Shown: positions 1 through 8,988 of the stretch, piece by piece
How the letters are laid out: each line of letters opens with the position of its first letter
Position numbering within the stretch: the stretch's first letter is position 1
Position numbers and translations under genes: made by a program
Notes under the pieces: model-generated
What the model was told of the DNA's origin: nothing
What the model saw: only the letters and a program-made list of their open reading frames with translations
Database searches by the model: none
DNA from: Caballeronia fortuita
Lineage (GTDB): Bacteria; Pseudomonadota; Gammaproteobacteria; Burkholderiales; Burkholderiaceae
Direction: 5' to 3'
Assembly: GCF_001544835.2 (NCBI RefSeq)
Contig: NZ_FCNX02000022.1
Location: 1 to 64,000 of the forward strand
DNA length: 64,000 nt

Positions 1-6
1 ATAACT

Positions 7-48
7 ACCGACAATCATCCCGGTCGACCGGCCAAGATGATTGTCGGT
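7..48. repeat. Inverted repeat with nested palindrome at truncated recombinase end
   Basis: Two perfect 13-bp arms (ACCGACAATCATC at 7-19 and its complement at 36-48) flank a 12-bp palindrome CCGGTCGACCGG at 20-31. It lies just past the stop of the truncated recombinase gene. It has no T-run, so it is not an ordinary terminator. It could be a recombinase binding site or element boundary; this is inference. Confidence 0.5.
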
Positions 49-74
49 AAACCGGCCATGCTGCTTGACGCTAT

Positions 75-1010
75 CTACAGTCCTTCGCGCGAATTCAGCG
101 ATAGGCTATCCGGACGCAGGTTCGCCTGTTGCGCCTGTTGGCCCACCACGGACCGGAAGAACGTTCGGAACACCCAAAGAACATCGTCGCCGTAGTCATT
201 GACCCAACGCAGACAATGGACCACGACTTCAGCATAGTCGTCGAGTGGAATCGGGCTGAATGGGGTCGATGCATTGTCGTAGGCTTCCCGATAGCGCCCA
301 ACCGTCGCCTTGTCGACGTACTTGTCATGGATGGCATATTGCGGTGGCAACATGCAGGAGACAGAAAGCTTTCTCCAATACCGGAGCGTCCACGCGATTT
401 CCCACTTGGCACCAGATGTCGGCAGATTTTCGATGAAAGCCAGGACAGTCTCGACCGACAGATCGTTGATCGTCCTGAACCCGGTGTCGCCTGGCGGTCC
501 GAGATACAGAGATTCCTCATTGAACAACTGGAATAGCCTCGCCAGTCGGGTCTTGCGACTGGCCATGCTCCCATACGAGCGAATCCACACAGACACCGCG
601 AAATGAGGGATTTGATAAAAGAGCAACGCCTTGGAAATGCGCAACCAATGAACGAAGCGTTGCGTCGTTAGGTTGAAGTCAAGCGCGTTCACGTAATCAA
701 AATTGAGCCTAGCGCCCTTGGCCACGACATGTGGGTAACATGTAAAATTCCAAAGGCCATCGCCGAACTTGCTTAGCGGAGAAACCGCAATGGAATCCCA
801 TTCTTCGACGGGGATGTCGGCCAACGAGATGAGGCCGGCAGGCACATCCTCATGCTCATCGTCTTCGTCGCCATCAACGAAATAGCCAGCAGCGTCGGGA
901 CCGGCTTGCGCCAGCAGCGCATCCTCTTCGGCATCCTCCTGGATCAGCGAATCTCCCAGATCCCTGACCGCAGCTTCGATGCCTTCATCCCAGAACATCC
1001 GTTTGCTCAT
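75..1010 (-). CDS. Tyrosine-recombinase-like protein, N-terminal part only (truncated)
   Basis: The 311-residue product has an acidic N-terminus (about residues 1-70) and then an all-alpha region resembling the SAM-like DNA-binding domain of tyrosine recombinases. The reading frame stops before any catalytic domain: no R..H-x-x-R..H..Y residues are present. The downstream frame is unrelated and runs into the inverted repeat at 7-48, so the gene looks truncated at its 3' end. Its ATG overlaps the stop of the upstream recombinase frame by ATGA (1007-1010), which argues for an original translationally coupled recombinase pair. A non-catalytic accessory protein is possible but less likely. Confidence 0.55.
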   Translation of the reverse strand: MSKRMFWDEGIEAAVRDLGDSLIQEDAEEDALLAQAGPDAAGYFVDGDEDDEHEDVPAGLISLADIPVEEWDSIAVSPLSKFGDGLWNFTCYPHVVAKGARLNFDYVNALDFNLTTQRFVHWLRISKALLFYQIPHFAVSVWIRSYGSMASRKTRLARLFQLFNEESLYLGPPGDTGFRTINDLSVETVLAFIENLPTSGAKWEIAWTLRYWRKLSVSCMLPPQYAIHDKYVDKATVGRYREAYDNASTPFSPIPLDDYAEVVVHCLRWVNDYGDDVLWVFRTFFRSVVGQQAQQANLRPDSLSLNSREGL

Positions 1011-3163
1011 GCGGCACCTCGCATTATGCGCGGCAGAATGTACGCGTCGGTCCTCGCCAAGGCCACACCATCAGCGACCTCCGCACGATTGCTCCAGTTG
1101 TCCAGCACCCATTGCCAGCCGACACGCTCATCCTCGTAATTGATGGCTCACTCCGGCGCCGGAATAATCAAGCGCAGGTCATCGAGGTCACGGATTCGGC
1201 GTGCCACCCATGGTAACGCTTCCTTGAAGATGAGCGCCCTGTCACACATCGAGCAACGGTTGAAGAATCGGCAACGCTCGCCAGCGCTAACAAATTTTTC
1301 TGCGCCCGGCCAGGTGGGTGCCAAGGCGTCTGTGCATGCCGCAATGTAGGTCTGGCCGACAGGAGACATCAGGTGAGTGACCTGATCTTGAGTGAGGTGC
1401 AACGGATCGTCCGCGCGCCCAAGGCGCAGATGCTGTTGCCTAACGTGGCGGGTGCCTCGCACAGCTTCCCGTAGTTCTTGCAGGGTCGCACTCTGCGCAA
1501 GCCGTGCATGGTAGCTGCGAAAGTCCGCGACGTGCCGCTCCTGCAACTTCCTGATCTGCTGATTCTTAAGTTCTGTCGCACCGACATCGTCGTCGTAATG
1601 GACGGACGTCGTGTCAACGTCGGCGTGGCCTTGCAGTCCCTGCATCTGATCGATGCTCAAGCCTTGCCGTCGCCGCGCAGTCTGCACCGTGGTACGCAGG
1701 CGACGGGATTCAAGGACTGGCCTCCTGGCATCGGTGTGCACCGGGATGGCATGGCGCGTGAGGAATGTAGCACTGTACAGCGGGATCGCACCGCTTGTGA
1801 CGCTGGTAAGCATGGTCCCCGTCTTCATCCACAGATTCTTGACCGGCAGGAATTGCCAAAGCTGGCCGGGCAGGAAGTGCGGCGAGGACGAGTGTCGAGT
1901 GACCATCTTCTCGACAAACCTTAGTACCCGATAAACACCGTAGGGCGACTTTCTGTTTGTTCGGTGCGACACCGCTTTCCCCGTTCGTTGCTTGCTGCTG
2001 TAGATGATGCAGTAATGTTCATCCACGAGGTCAGACTCAATATGGCTGTCGAGCGGCAGGCTGAGCGACAGCACGGATTCCAGGTTCCACCCGGTATTGA
2101 TCTGCACGAAGAGGATAAATGGATAGAGCGATGCGGCCGAGAAGGCGAAGTGGCTGAAATAGGCGTTCTGGCCGTGGCTCATCTCTTTACCCTGCGGGCC
2201 GAAAGACATCGCCTGGATCGCCCGGCGCGCACGCCCATGGGCGGATTGCATCCCTTGATACATGGCGCGCTGCTCCTCCATGGAGAAGGTCATTGTCGCT
2301 TCCTCAAGTGGCATGCCAAGCGGCCAAGTCGGATGAATGTTGTACGCCGTGGCCATCGCGCGCCATTCCGACTCAACGGATGTTAAGGAAGATTTTGCCC
2401 GGTACCGGCTTGAGCGAACATTGACCAGTACGCCGTCGTTATCCACAAACGGCGCAGCTCGGCCAAGCTGCGCAAGGAATGACGACATCTTGTCAATGAC
2501 GTACTTGATATCTTCGAGGCAGGCGCCAACCAAAGCGTTGAGCGTAGCTCCCGGATAGCTTTCGGATACTTGTTCGGTCGCGCGCGGGCCTGGCGGCCAC
2601 TCGATCACCGGTCCGACAACGGGAGATCCGCCATGCTTCTTCTGGAGGGCAAGAATGGCGTTACGAAGGTAGCTATACAGTTTGCGGTTGCTCGCCCTAC
2701 CGGAATGCTTTCGCATCAGCCACGCGTGAAAAAGACGGCCGGTGGCATAGCTGAGGTCTGCCACGTTAGTGGGAACGCTTTGCAGCGGCTCGTCGCTGTT
2801 AAGAAACGCGATGAAGTTCTCGATACCGAGATGCGACGATTGGTAGGACTGGAACGCGCGGGGCTTCAGCGCGAAGTGCAGGCTGACGCCGACGAGCAAC
2901 TGCTGGATCAGGAAGCGATGGTGCGGATAGGCGTCGGCGAGCGCCGAAAGATCGCGGCTGAAGACTGGTTTCCGCGGATTATGTGTCTCGTACTGCATCA
3001 CGAGGTCGACCGCGCTGAATTCTGGCAGGCGAGTGCGCGCTTCCCGACGCGCCGCCAGGCTGACGGGGTCGTTGGGAAGCGCAGCGACGGTCAGGGCCCG
3101 CGTGGTAGGCGTCTGAACGGTTGTAGCGCCCGATTTAGAGAACGGTCGAGGTCTTTTGGCCAT
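1007..3163 (-). pseudogene. Large tyrosine recombinase interrupted by one in-frame TGA
   Basis: The frame from the ATG at 3163 encodes a large site-specific recombinase. The C-terminal catalytic region contains an R-x-x-R segment, GLQGHADVDTT and HY, matching the R..H..Y pattern. It is followed by a Cys cluster (CRFFNRCSMC) as in multi-integrase module proteins. A TGA at 1148-1150 ends the product. The same frame then runs open for 46 codons, with protein-like sequence (VGWQWVLDNW), to a TGA that overlaps the next start as ATGA. The TGA therefore probably replaces a Trp codon. A longer frame starting at 3313 only overlaps the preceding gene. The missing tail may or may not abolish function. 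Confidence 0.7.
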
Positions 3164-4049
3164 ACCAGCCATATAGACACACGAACTTGACAATATTGTT
3201 TCCGCCGCCAAATGAGAGAGAATAGCCACACATCGAGTGCAGACAGATAACAAAACGACTGCCACAAGAAGCCCTAACCCCTGAGTCGCCCACCACGACA
3301 CCACACGTTCCACCGTTCCCTGCGCGATAAATTTCGGACAGGCGATGTATCGTGCGCGGCATCAACGGCGATGGAAACGGCAGGCTGTGAGCATCCGCCA
3401 GCAGCGCGAGCATCGTCCAAACATCATCGGAGGACCATTCGCTTAACGGGCTAAGTGTGAGCGCCCCAGTTCTGCTTCTCACCGGATGATCGGCGTTATC
3501 GCGTCGCTCGGTCATTGCCACCGCACGTGAGGCACTTTCATCCCTGCGCAGGCCCAACACCGTTATGACTTCGCGAGCGCCGTCATCTGCCGCCTGGCGT
3601 TCGAGCAATGTTCGAAGTCGACCTCCCGGGCGTACCTTCCAAGTATCCGCACATGGTCGGGTCCGCCTACCGTCTCGCACACCGTTCTCTGGCGTGCGCG
3701 CCAACGTTCCCCGCCCTATCGTCGAGACGACGAACTGGCTTGCCAAAGAAGGCGTCGTGACATGGGTTTGCACTGGCAAGGCCGACGCTTCGATATACAA
3801 CTGCAGCTCGTCCAACACTGAGTGCAAGAAGTTTGCGATCGTCGGATTCTCTATCGTAGTGTCGACCGACTGAACATGGTGGGTGAACGTCGTGCCGCCA
3901 GCACGGCGAATCGCCTCAACCATCAACACCAGAGCACACGTGCTGTCCTTGCCGCCCGAATAGGCGCAGCTGAGGCTATGCCCAAGTTCGATGTATCGCT
4001 GCATGACGCCGATCGCGGCTTCCATCTTCGATACAATTTCCTGTTCCAT
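3135..4049 (-). CDS. PAPS-reductase/DndC-like N-type ATP pyrophosphatase, probably 3'-truncated
   Basis: An SGGKDS PP-loop at residues 31-36, a DTTIENP segment, an RRDESASR motif and an SSDDVW motif are those of the PAPS reductase superfamily, and their order is closest to DndC-type proteins. Two further Cys-containing segments (GGTCG and SCGSRF) resemble the FeS-ligand region. DndC proteins are usually longer, and here the frame ends about 25 residues after the last Cys, overlapping the recombinase start. The gene was probably cut by arrival of the recombinase module. Leader L1 precedes it and the DpdA-like gene lies just upstream. DNA phosphorothioation cannot be claimed, since no other dnd genes are seen. 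Confidence 0.65.
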   Translation of the reverse strand: MEQEIVSKMEAAIGVMQRYIELGHSLSCAYSGGKDSTCALVLMVEAIRRAGGTTFTHHVQSVDTTIENPTIANFLHSVLDELQLYIEASALPVQTHVTTPSLASQFVVSTIGRGTLARTPENGVRDGRRTRPCADTWKVRPGGRLRTLLERQAADDGAREVITVLGLRRDESASRAVAMTERRDNADHPVRSRTGALTLSPLSEWSSDDVWTMLALLADAHSLPFPSPLMPRTIHRLSEIYRAGNGGTCGVVVGDSGVRASCGSRFVICLHSMCGYSLSFGGGNNIVKFVCLYGWYGQKTSTVL

Positions 4050-4106
4050 CTTGCTCGCTCCAAAAGAATAGGAGCGACCCTAACGGGATGCGCTCCCGAA
4101 AGGGTT
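4050..4106 (-). promoter_or_regulatory. Leader L1: switch-like RNA ending at the ATG
   Basis: In the transcript the first hairpin is CGGGA/UCCCG inside an outer CCC/GGG. Its GGAGCG side is complementary to CGCUCC downstream, which can instead pair with GGAGCG containing the ribosome binding site. The two pairings exclude each other. Found by eye; one of 13 related leaders. Confidence 0.6.
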
Positions 4107-4117
4107 AATGGTCTAAT

Positions 4118-4933
4118 TCAAATCAAAAGGTCAGCCGTCGCTCGTTGCGCCTCTTCCAGACCGTCGTGTGCTGCGGCAAACATGTCTGCTTGCCGTGTTG
4201 CTCGATCCAGCCGCGGAAGCGACTTCGCATACCGGCTCACGCTGGTACCGTCGAAACTGTCCGCACCGGCGGCCGCGCAGATGCGGATGCGCCGCGCCGA
4301 GTTCACGCGACCGACGTGCAGGTAGCAGTGGCGGCGTCGAGCGAGCGAACCCCACACGTGCGCCGTCTGCTCTTTCCACTCTGTCGAACCGCCAATGAAG
4401 ATGCCCACAGCAGGCGACAGCAACGAGGCGATATCTTCGACCTGCATACCGTTCTGAACTGCGATCAGCATCCGGCACGGCATCCCGCGAAGTCGTTCCA
4501 GCCATTTCAGCGAGTAGTCGAGCGAGGCCACGCCACCCATGACGATGTCCGGAAGGACAAGCCAATCGGCCCGCTCGCCAAGCCGTTCGACAGCAACAGT
4601 AAACGCGTGCTCATCGAAGGGCAGGCCCTGCTGGAACGCGGTCCAAGCGCCGTTATCCAATGCGTAGCGATCGAAGCCCTCGGTACGCAACTCCCCCTTA
4701 GCCGAGACCAACAAGCGCCAGTCTGCGCCCTTGAGTGCGGCGAGGTTGCGGCGGGTGCCCGTGCGGCTCGCGTAACCGACGAGCGGCTGCCGATGCATGG
4801 CGATCCGCTCTTCGATTTCCGGGTCATCGTCAACAGATCCATCGACTGCGTAGTACTCGGCGTACGCCATGAAGGCTTGCGCGTAGCCGGTCTTCTGGCC
4901 GCTGGCGTATTGCTCCAGCCACGGCGGCGTCAT
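4118..4933 (-). CDS. DpdA-like / tRNA-guanine transglycosylase-fold protein
   Basis: The 271-residue protein carries segments typical of short phage- and plasmid-type TGT/DpdA relatives: LDNGAWTAF near residue 92, WLVLPDIVMGG near 124, GGSTEWK near 181, HVGRVNS near 205 and GADSFDG near 223. Known DpdA proteins insert 7-deazaguanine bases into DNA, while TGT acts on tRNA; which substrate is used here is not visible. No preQ0 synthesis genes are in the window, so a host supply would be needed. It overlaps the upstream 60-residue gene by ATGA and is followed by leader L1 and the DndC-like gene, suggesting a nucleic-acid modification group. Confidence 0.65.
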   Translation of the reverse strand: MTPPWLEQYASGQKTGYAQAFMAYAEYYAVDGSVDDDPEIEERIAMHRQPLVGYASRTGTRRNLAALKGADWRLLVSAKGELRTEGFDRYALDNGAWTAFQQGLPFDEHAFTVAVERLGERADWLVLPDIVMGGVASLDYSLKWLERLRGMPCRMLIAVQNGMQVEDIASLLSPAVGIFIGGSTEWKEQTAHVWGSLARRRHCYLHVGRVNSARRIRICAAAGADSFDGTSVSRYAKSLPRLDRATRQADMFAAAHDGLEEAQRATADLLI

Positions 4934-5115
4934 TGGTTAACCCCGTTTTGGGGTTGCACTCTGCCACCGATGATCAGGAAAACCTTCGTATCGACGTTGC
5001 GGACCCACGGGCGAACTTCACCCGCGTGCGTCGCGGTTCCTGCGATATAGCTAATTGCCGCTTCGAGGTTGGGAAACCGCTGGGGCGATGCGCCCAGCTT
5101 GGCTGCTTCAAACAT
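4930..5115 (-). CDS. Small hypothetical protein coupled to the DpdA-like gene
   Basis: This 60-residue protein starts at the ATG placed directly after leader L2, and its TGA overlaps the next ATG (ATGA at 4930-4933). No family is recognised. A longer frame upstream overlaps the neighbouring gene and lacks a ribosome binding site. The leader and the coupled stop are the main support for a real gene. Confidence 0.6.
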   Translation of the reverse strand: MFEAAKLGASPQRFPNLEAAISYIAGTATHAGEVRPWVRNVDTKVFLIIGGRVQPQNGVNQ

Positions 5116-5176
5116 GAGAACACTCGACAAAAGAGAATGCGGAGCGACCCCAGCGGGCCGCTTGCCCGCAAGGGTT
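5116..5176 (-). promoter_or_regulatory. Leader L2
   Basis: The RNA has a GCGGGC/GCCCGC hairpin with loop AAGCG inside an outer CCC/GGG pairing. The loop AGCG can pair with CGCU just 3' of it. A weaker second hairpin CAUUC/GAGUG covers the GAG before the ATG. Confidence 0.55.
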
Positions 5177-5207
5177 GATAAAAAAGTTTGACGTCGGTCT
5201 GTGCCAC

Positions 5208-5594
5208 TTACTCGATCAGCTTGATGCTTTGCCACCAGCGACCGCCCGAAGGCAGGTCTCTAACAAAAGTGAAGTTCTCCGCTTCGTCGCGCGTGAGCTC
5301 GATCACCCCGCCCTTCAAGATGGCCGCCTGGAGATAGACGACGTTCGCGAGGGCGAGCGCGCCGTGCTGTTCAGCGATGCCGGTCAGCGTTTCGACGGCA
5401 TCCAGCAGTTCCGCATTGAACTGCTTTGCGTCAGCAGCGAGGCGCAGCGACACGTCAGCGTCGGCAATCGCGACGACCACCGCATTGCATTGGGCTTGTG
5501 GGTCGTCGGGCTCGTACTGCTCGGGTTTGATCCAGCTTCGGATCACCATGTCGTTCAGTACGTCGTCAACGAAATCAGTGCAGGAATAGGCCAT
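5208..5594 (-). CDS. Hypothetical protein (128 aa)
   Basis: A soluble acidic protein with no recognised domain. It starts at the ATG at 5594 with a GGAG seven bases upstream. It sits between a weak terminator and leader L2 in the minus-strand array. Confidence 0.6.
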   Translation of the reverse strand: MAYSCTDFVDDVLNDMVIRSWIKPEQYEPDDPQAQCNAVVVAIADADVSLRLAADAKQFNAELLDAVETLTGIAEQHGALALANVVYLQAAILKGGVIELTRDEAENFTFVRDLPSGGRWWQSIKLIE

Positions 5595-5616
5595 GGAAGG
5601 CTCCAGTCAAGAAGTG

Positions 5617-5654
5617 GAAAAAAAGTTGCCGCTATCAGATGCGACGCAAACGGC
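5617..5654 (-). terminator. Weak intrinsic terminator
   Basis: A GCCGTT/AGCGGC stem with a long loop is followed by a run of seven T on the minus strand. It overlaps the end of the 59-residue gene. Confidence 0.45.
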
Positions 5655-5814
5655 CGTTATCGAACGCAGATGCGCGACGCAAGTACGGCGGGCGCGGCGG
5701 CTGCGACTGGGCAGTAGCCGGTGCAGCTTGCTGCGCAGGCGGCCGGTGAGGCACCGTGTTCGAAGTGGACGGACTACCGGCTGCCGCGAGCAGCAGCATC
5801 AAAAGATTTGCCAT
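5635..5814 (-). CDS. Small protein with hydrophobic N-terminus (59 aa)
   Basis: It begins MANLLMLLLAAAG, a short hydrophobic stretch like a signal or membrane anchor, and continues as a Pro/Ala/Gln-rich chain with a basic C-terminus. Its start lies directly after leader L3, which is the best evidence that it is translated. No family is recognised. Confidence 0.5.
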   Translation of the reverse strand: MANLLMLLLAAAGSPSTSNTVPHRPPAQQAAPATAQSQPPRPPYLRRASAFDNGRLRRI

Positions 5815-5894
5815 AGGGATAGCGCCGGAAGGCGCGAGCAAAGGGTCGGAAAGACGAGAAGCGCCCCTTGTGGGGGCGACTCCCCACAAGGGTT
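5815..5894 (-). promoter_or_regulatory. Leader L3
   Basis: The first hairpin has an 11-bp stem (CCCUUGUGGGG with its complement) and loop AGUCG. Complementarity of the loop with the 3' flank is imperfect here. A second hairpin GCGCC/GGCGC lies just before the start codon. Confidence 0.5.
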
Positions 5895-5903
5895 GATAAA
5901 GAA

Positions 5904-8225
5904 TCAGGCGGCAAGCGCCTGAACGTCGATGACTGCGTCGGCCTCTGCGACGAGGTCGGGCGTCTGCGAGATGAAGAACTCCCGCTGATACCCACCCTGG
6001 CGCAACACCTCCCGCTTCATACGCATGAACTGCACTTTGCGCTCGGGATCGAGCGGGCCGTCTGACTCGTCGCTGAACAAGGTCTGATACGGCTGACCGG
6101 TGTTCTGCGCGTGATAGAGCGCGATGCCCCGTGTGAGGCACTCGTTAATCCAGACCTTCTGACCGCCGGACATGACGGAGACCGACTTGCTGCTGTCGGA
6201 CTCGGCGTCGTGAACCAGGATCTCGAAGCCCTCGCGCAGATCGCCGCTTGCGAGCGTGCGCTGCGTGCGGATCTCCACCGTGAAGCGCATACCGTAGCAA
6301 GCGAGCAGCAGCTCGTTGACGGTATGCGTCAGCGCCGGACCCGCGTCATCGATGGTCAACGCGATCACGCCGTCGTTGCCCAAGCCCTTAGCCAGCAGCT
6401 TCCACCGCGCGATTTCATCGGAGAGGCGATCGGCGCGCGACTGCGTGGCCGAGAACTTCTCCAACTCCATCGCCAGCGCTTCCGCTTCGGCCTGCAACAC
6501 ACTCTGCGCGCGGATCGATTGCTCGATCCGACCGTCCAATGCAGCAACGGTCTCGCGGTTCGCCGCGATGTCGCGGTCAAGCGTCGCAATCGCTGCTGTA
6601 ACGTCGACCGAAGCGAGTCGTCCGACCTCCTCGGTAATGCGAGCAAGCTCCGCTTCAATACGCGTCTTCTCAGACTGGTACTTTGCGGTACGTGCGGCAC
6701 TTTCCTCGGCGATCGAACGCAACTCAGCTTGCGCCGCTTCGAGTCCCGATACGGCGGCATCCAGCAATGGCTTCGTCGCAGCAAGCTCAGCCGCCGCCTG
6801 CAGTGCACGGCGAAGCTGCGCCGCCGCATCGGTGATGGCGAGCATTTCGACGCGCTTTGCCGCCAACTCGGCCGGCACGCGAGCCAAGGCTTCGGCCTGC
6901 GCCTTCTTCTCGCGATACTCCGCGCGAAGATTTGCCACCGAAACGCGCTGCAACTCCGCTTGCTCTTTCGCTTGAAAGGCTTGCGCGAGCAGCGGACATT
7001 GCGCGTGCATCGAATTACCGACACACGGTACCTGCCCCGCCACCGCTGCCTGCTTGCTCAACGTGTCGAAGTGCGCGGCTTTCGTCGTGCCCTGGTTCAT
7101 CAAGCTGGTAAGCGTTGCATCGAGCGTCGTCAACGTCGCACGTTTGACCTCCAAATCGGCAATGTCGCGCTGTAGGGGAGCGAACCTCGCTTCCTCGCGC
7201 GCAATCGCCAACTCGGCCTCCTCGCGCTTCGCCGCCGCACCGAGGATCGCCTCTCGGCGAGCCAGCGTTGCTTGGTGCGTGGCCACGGTTCGACTCAGCA
7301 CGGAAACGCGCTGCTGGCAACGAACCGCCGCTGCTTGCTCGTCGTCGGCCGCGCTTTTCAGGGCACGCCCCAACTCGTTGCGGCGCACGCCCAGTTCTCG
7401 CAGGCGCGCTTCGGTCGTGGCCGATTCGCTCTGCTTGGCCGCAAGGGTCGCCCGCTCTTGAGTCAGCTTGCTCGCATGCTCCAGCGCGGCGTCGCGTTGC
7501 TCTCGAGCGGTACGCAAGGTGTTGCCCTGCGCGACGATCGACTGCTCAGCGTCTGCTTTACGTTGCCGCTTTCCGGCGAGCGCACCAAGCTCAGACTGGA
7601 TGCCTTCGAGCGACTTGCTGAGCACCTTCGCGACCTCACCGGCTTTCGCCGACAACGCCTTCAGGTGGTCGATGCCAAGGAGTTCGGCGAGCAGCGTCTT
7701 GATCTCGCCCGCGCCGTAGGACGCGAGCGGCCGCCGGTTCTGAGCCGAGAACACGCTCGTGAAGAACGTTTCCAACGAACCGTTGATCGCCTCGACGCAG
7801 CGGTTATACGACTCCGCCTTGCCGTCCGACACCGTTCCGTCTGGCAGCGACACCGGGCGCCACCTACCGTCGACGCCGCGATAGGCCAGGTAGTACTCCG
7901 CCTTGCCTGTCTTGCCGGGCTTGCGAAACGTGAAGGACGAGCGATAGCGAATGCCGTCATGCTCCCATTCGAGTTCCTTCAACGCACTGGTGCCACAGAT
8001 GTGATCCCAGTACGAGAAGGCGTCGACCGACAGCTTCGACGCTCGCGACGGCATGATTGGATATGGGTGCAAGTTGTCCATGATCGTCGTCTTGCCCGCC
8101 CCGTTAGGGCCGGTCAAGGCGATCAGACCATCCGGCAACGTCTCCAAATCCAGCGTGACGCTTTCGCGCTTCATGCCATCGCGCACGCCGACGAAGCCTT
8201 CCAGTGTCAATTTCAGAGGCCGCAT
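5904..8225 (-). CDS. SbcC/Rad50-like SMC-type ATPase
   Basis: The 773-residue protein has a Walker A GPNGAGKTT at residues 39-47, long coiled-coil-forming arms, a central Cys pair (PCVGNSMHAQCPL) in the position of a zinc hook, and an ABC signature-like SVMSGGQK followed by FSDESDGPLD near the C-terminus. These are features of SbcC/Rad50, the ATPase that opens and tethers DNA ends for a Mre11/SbcD nuclease. The SbcD-like gene lies one gene upstream. It is shorter than chromosomal SbcC (over 1000 residues), as in phage and plasmid versions. It overlaps the 182-residue gene by 13 bases. Confidence 0.85.
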   Translation of the reverse strand: MRPLKLTLEGFVGVRDGMKRESVTLDLETLPDGLIALTGPNGAGKTTIMDNLHPYPIMPSRASKLSVDAFSYWDHICGTSALKELEWEHDGIRYRSSFTFRKPGKTGKAEYYLAYRGVDGRWRPVSLPDGTVSDGKAESYNRCVEAINGSLETFFTSVFSAQNRRPLASYGAGEIKTLLAELLGIDHLKALSAKAGEVAKVLSKSLEGIQSELGALAGKRQRKADAEQSIVAQGNTLRTAREQRDAALEHASKLTQERATLAAKQSESATTEARLRELGVRRNELGRALKSAADDEQAAAVRCQQRVSVLSRTVATHQATLARREAILGAAAKREEAELAIAREEARFAPLQRDIADLEVKRATLTTLDATLTSLMNQGTTKAAHFDTLSKQAAVAGQVPCVGNSMHAQCPLLAQAFQAKEQAELQRVSVANLRAEYREKKAQAEALARVPAELAAKRVEMLAITDAAAQLRRALQAAAELAATKPLLDAAVSGLEAAQAELRSIAEESAARTAKYQSEKTRIEAELARITEEVGRLASVDVTAAIATLDRDIAANRETVAALDGRIEQSIRAQSVLQAEAEALAMELEKFSATQSRADRLSDEIARWKLLAKGLGNDGVIALTIDDAGPALTHTVNELLLACYGMRFTVEIRTQRTLASGDLREGFEILVHDAESDSSKSVSVMSGGQKVWINECLTRGIALYHAQNTGQPYQTLFSDESDGPLDPERKVQFMRMKREVLRQGGYQREFFISQTPDLVAEADAVIDVQALAA

Positions 8226-8761
8226 GACAGGTCCTCCGACACGCTCATTGAGGCGGACATCGCTGCCATCTGCGAGTAGAACGCGTCGTCGTCCTCGTTG
8301 GGAAACGGCTCGTTCATCACGACGGACGACACAGATCGCACCGGCGCTTTGGGCGCTTGAAGCGTTCCGTCTAGTGCGGCCGCCACGTTGTCGCAGACTC
8401 TGCCGAACTCGCGACGCGCGTTCGTCAGAAGCTCTGACCAGCCGCTGTACCCGGTGAGGCTACGGATTTCGGCAGCAGACCACTGGCTTGCATACCCTTC
8501 CTGATACGACCAGAGAAGGTGCTGCATTTCGACCGTGGGCGTCACTGCAACTTCGCACGCGCCGGGCGTCGTCGCGACCAGTAACAGCGTCTGACCGGAC
8601 TGTGCCAGTACCGCGCCGCGGTGTTGACCGAACGGCTGATGCTGAATCGCAGCGGTAAAGCCGGCCAAATCGACCAACGACTTTTGAAGATCACGCGATG
8701 AGCAGTCGCCCAAGGCGAACGTGCGAACCCAATTTGGGCCAGCGGGATAAAGACCAAACAT
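8213..8761 (-). CDS. Hypothetical protein between SbcD- and SbcC-like genes (182 aa)
   Basis: A soluble protein with no recognised domain and a Met/Ser-rich acidic C-terminus. It starts right after leader L4 and overlaps the SbcC-like start, so it is the first gene of that operon. Promoter module P1 lies upstream. It may be an accessory factor of the nuclease; that is inference from position only. Confidence 0.6.
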   Translation of the reverse strand: MFGLYPAGPNWVRTFALGDCSSRDLQKSLVDLAGFTAAIQHQPFGQHRGAVLAQSGQTLLLVATTPGACEVAVTPTVEMQHLLWSYQEGYASQWSAAEIRSLTGYSGWSELLTNARREFGRVCDNVAAALDGTLQAPKAPVRSVSSVVMNEPFPNEDDDAFYSQMAAMSASMSVSEDLSCGL

Positions 8762-8822
8762 GACGCACTCCGTTATGGTGGGCGGAGTGCGGCCCCGATG
8801 GGGATCGCTCCCCGCCAGGGTG
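8762..8822 (-). promoter_or_regulatory. Leader L4
   Basis: A GGGG/CCCC hairpin with loop AGCGAU is followed by a perfect 9-bp hairpin (CGCACUCCG with its complement) that hides the GGAG ribosome binding site. The loop GCG is complementary to CGC in the 5' arm of that second hairpin. Confidence 0.6.
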
Positions 8823-8865
8823 AAAGAAGAAATGAACTGCTAGAGAAAGGTCCTGCCACTACGAA

Positions 8866-8888
8866 TCGATGCGTCAAAGACGCGGTGA
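8866..8888 (-). promoter_or_regulatory. Promoter module P1: 5'-hairpin box
   Basis: On the minus strand it reads CACCGCGTC-ttt-GACGCATCGA, a 5-bp hairpin with the flanks conserved in all P modules. A TATCGA at about 21 bases upstream could be a -10 element. The upstream AGCTTTCG-type box seen in other modules is not clear here. Confidence 0.5.
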
Positions 8889-8988
8889 AACCTCTGTTTC
8901 GATAGCGACGTTGACAGTCGGCTATCGGAACACGGCTTGCGTGTTCAGGCAAAGGAGCCATGCTGGCCTCCCCTGCATGCGCGGCAAC

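Noticed and set aside
3135..4049. A full dnd phosphorothioation system
   Set aside because: Only a DndC-like protein is present and it appears truncated; no DndA, B, D, E or restriction partners are visible.
6111..8279. Long plus-strand frames opposite the SbcC-like gene
   Set aside because: They are mirror frames of a high-G+C coding region, rich in Arg/Ala/Leu with no domain or ribosome binding site.
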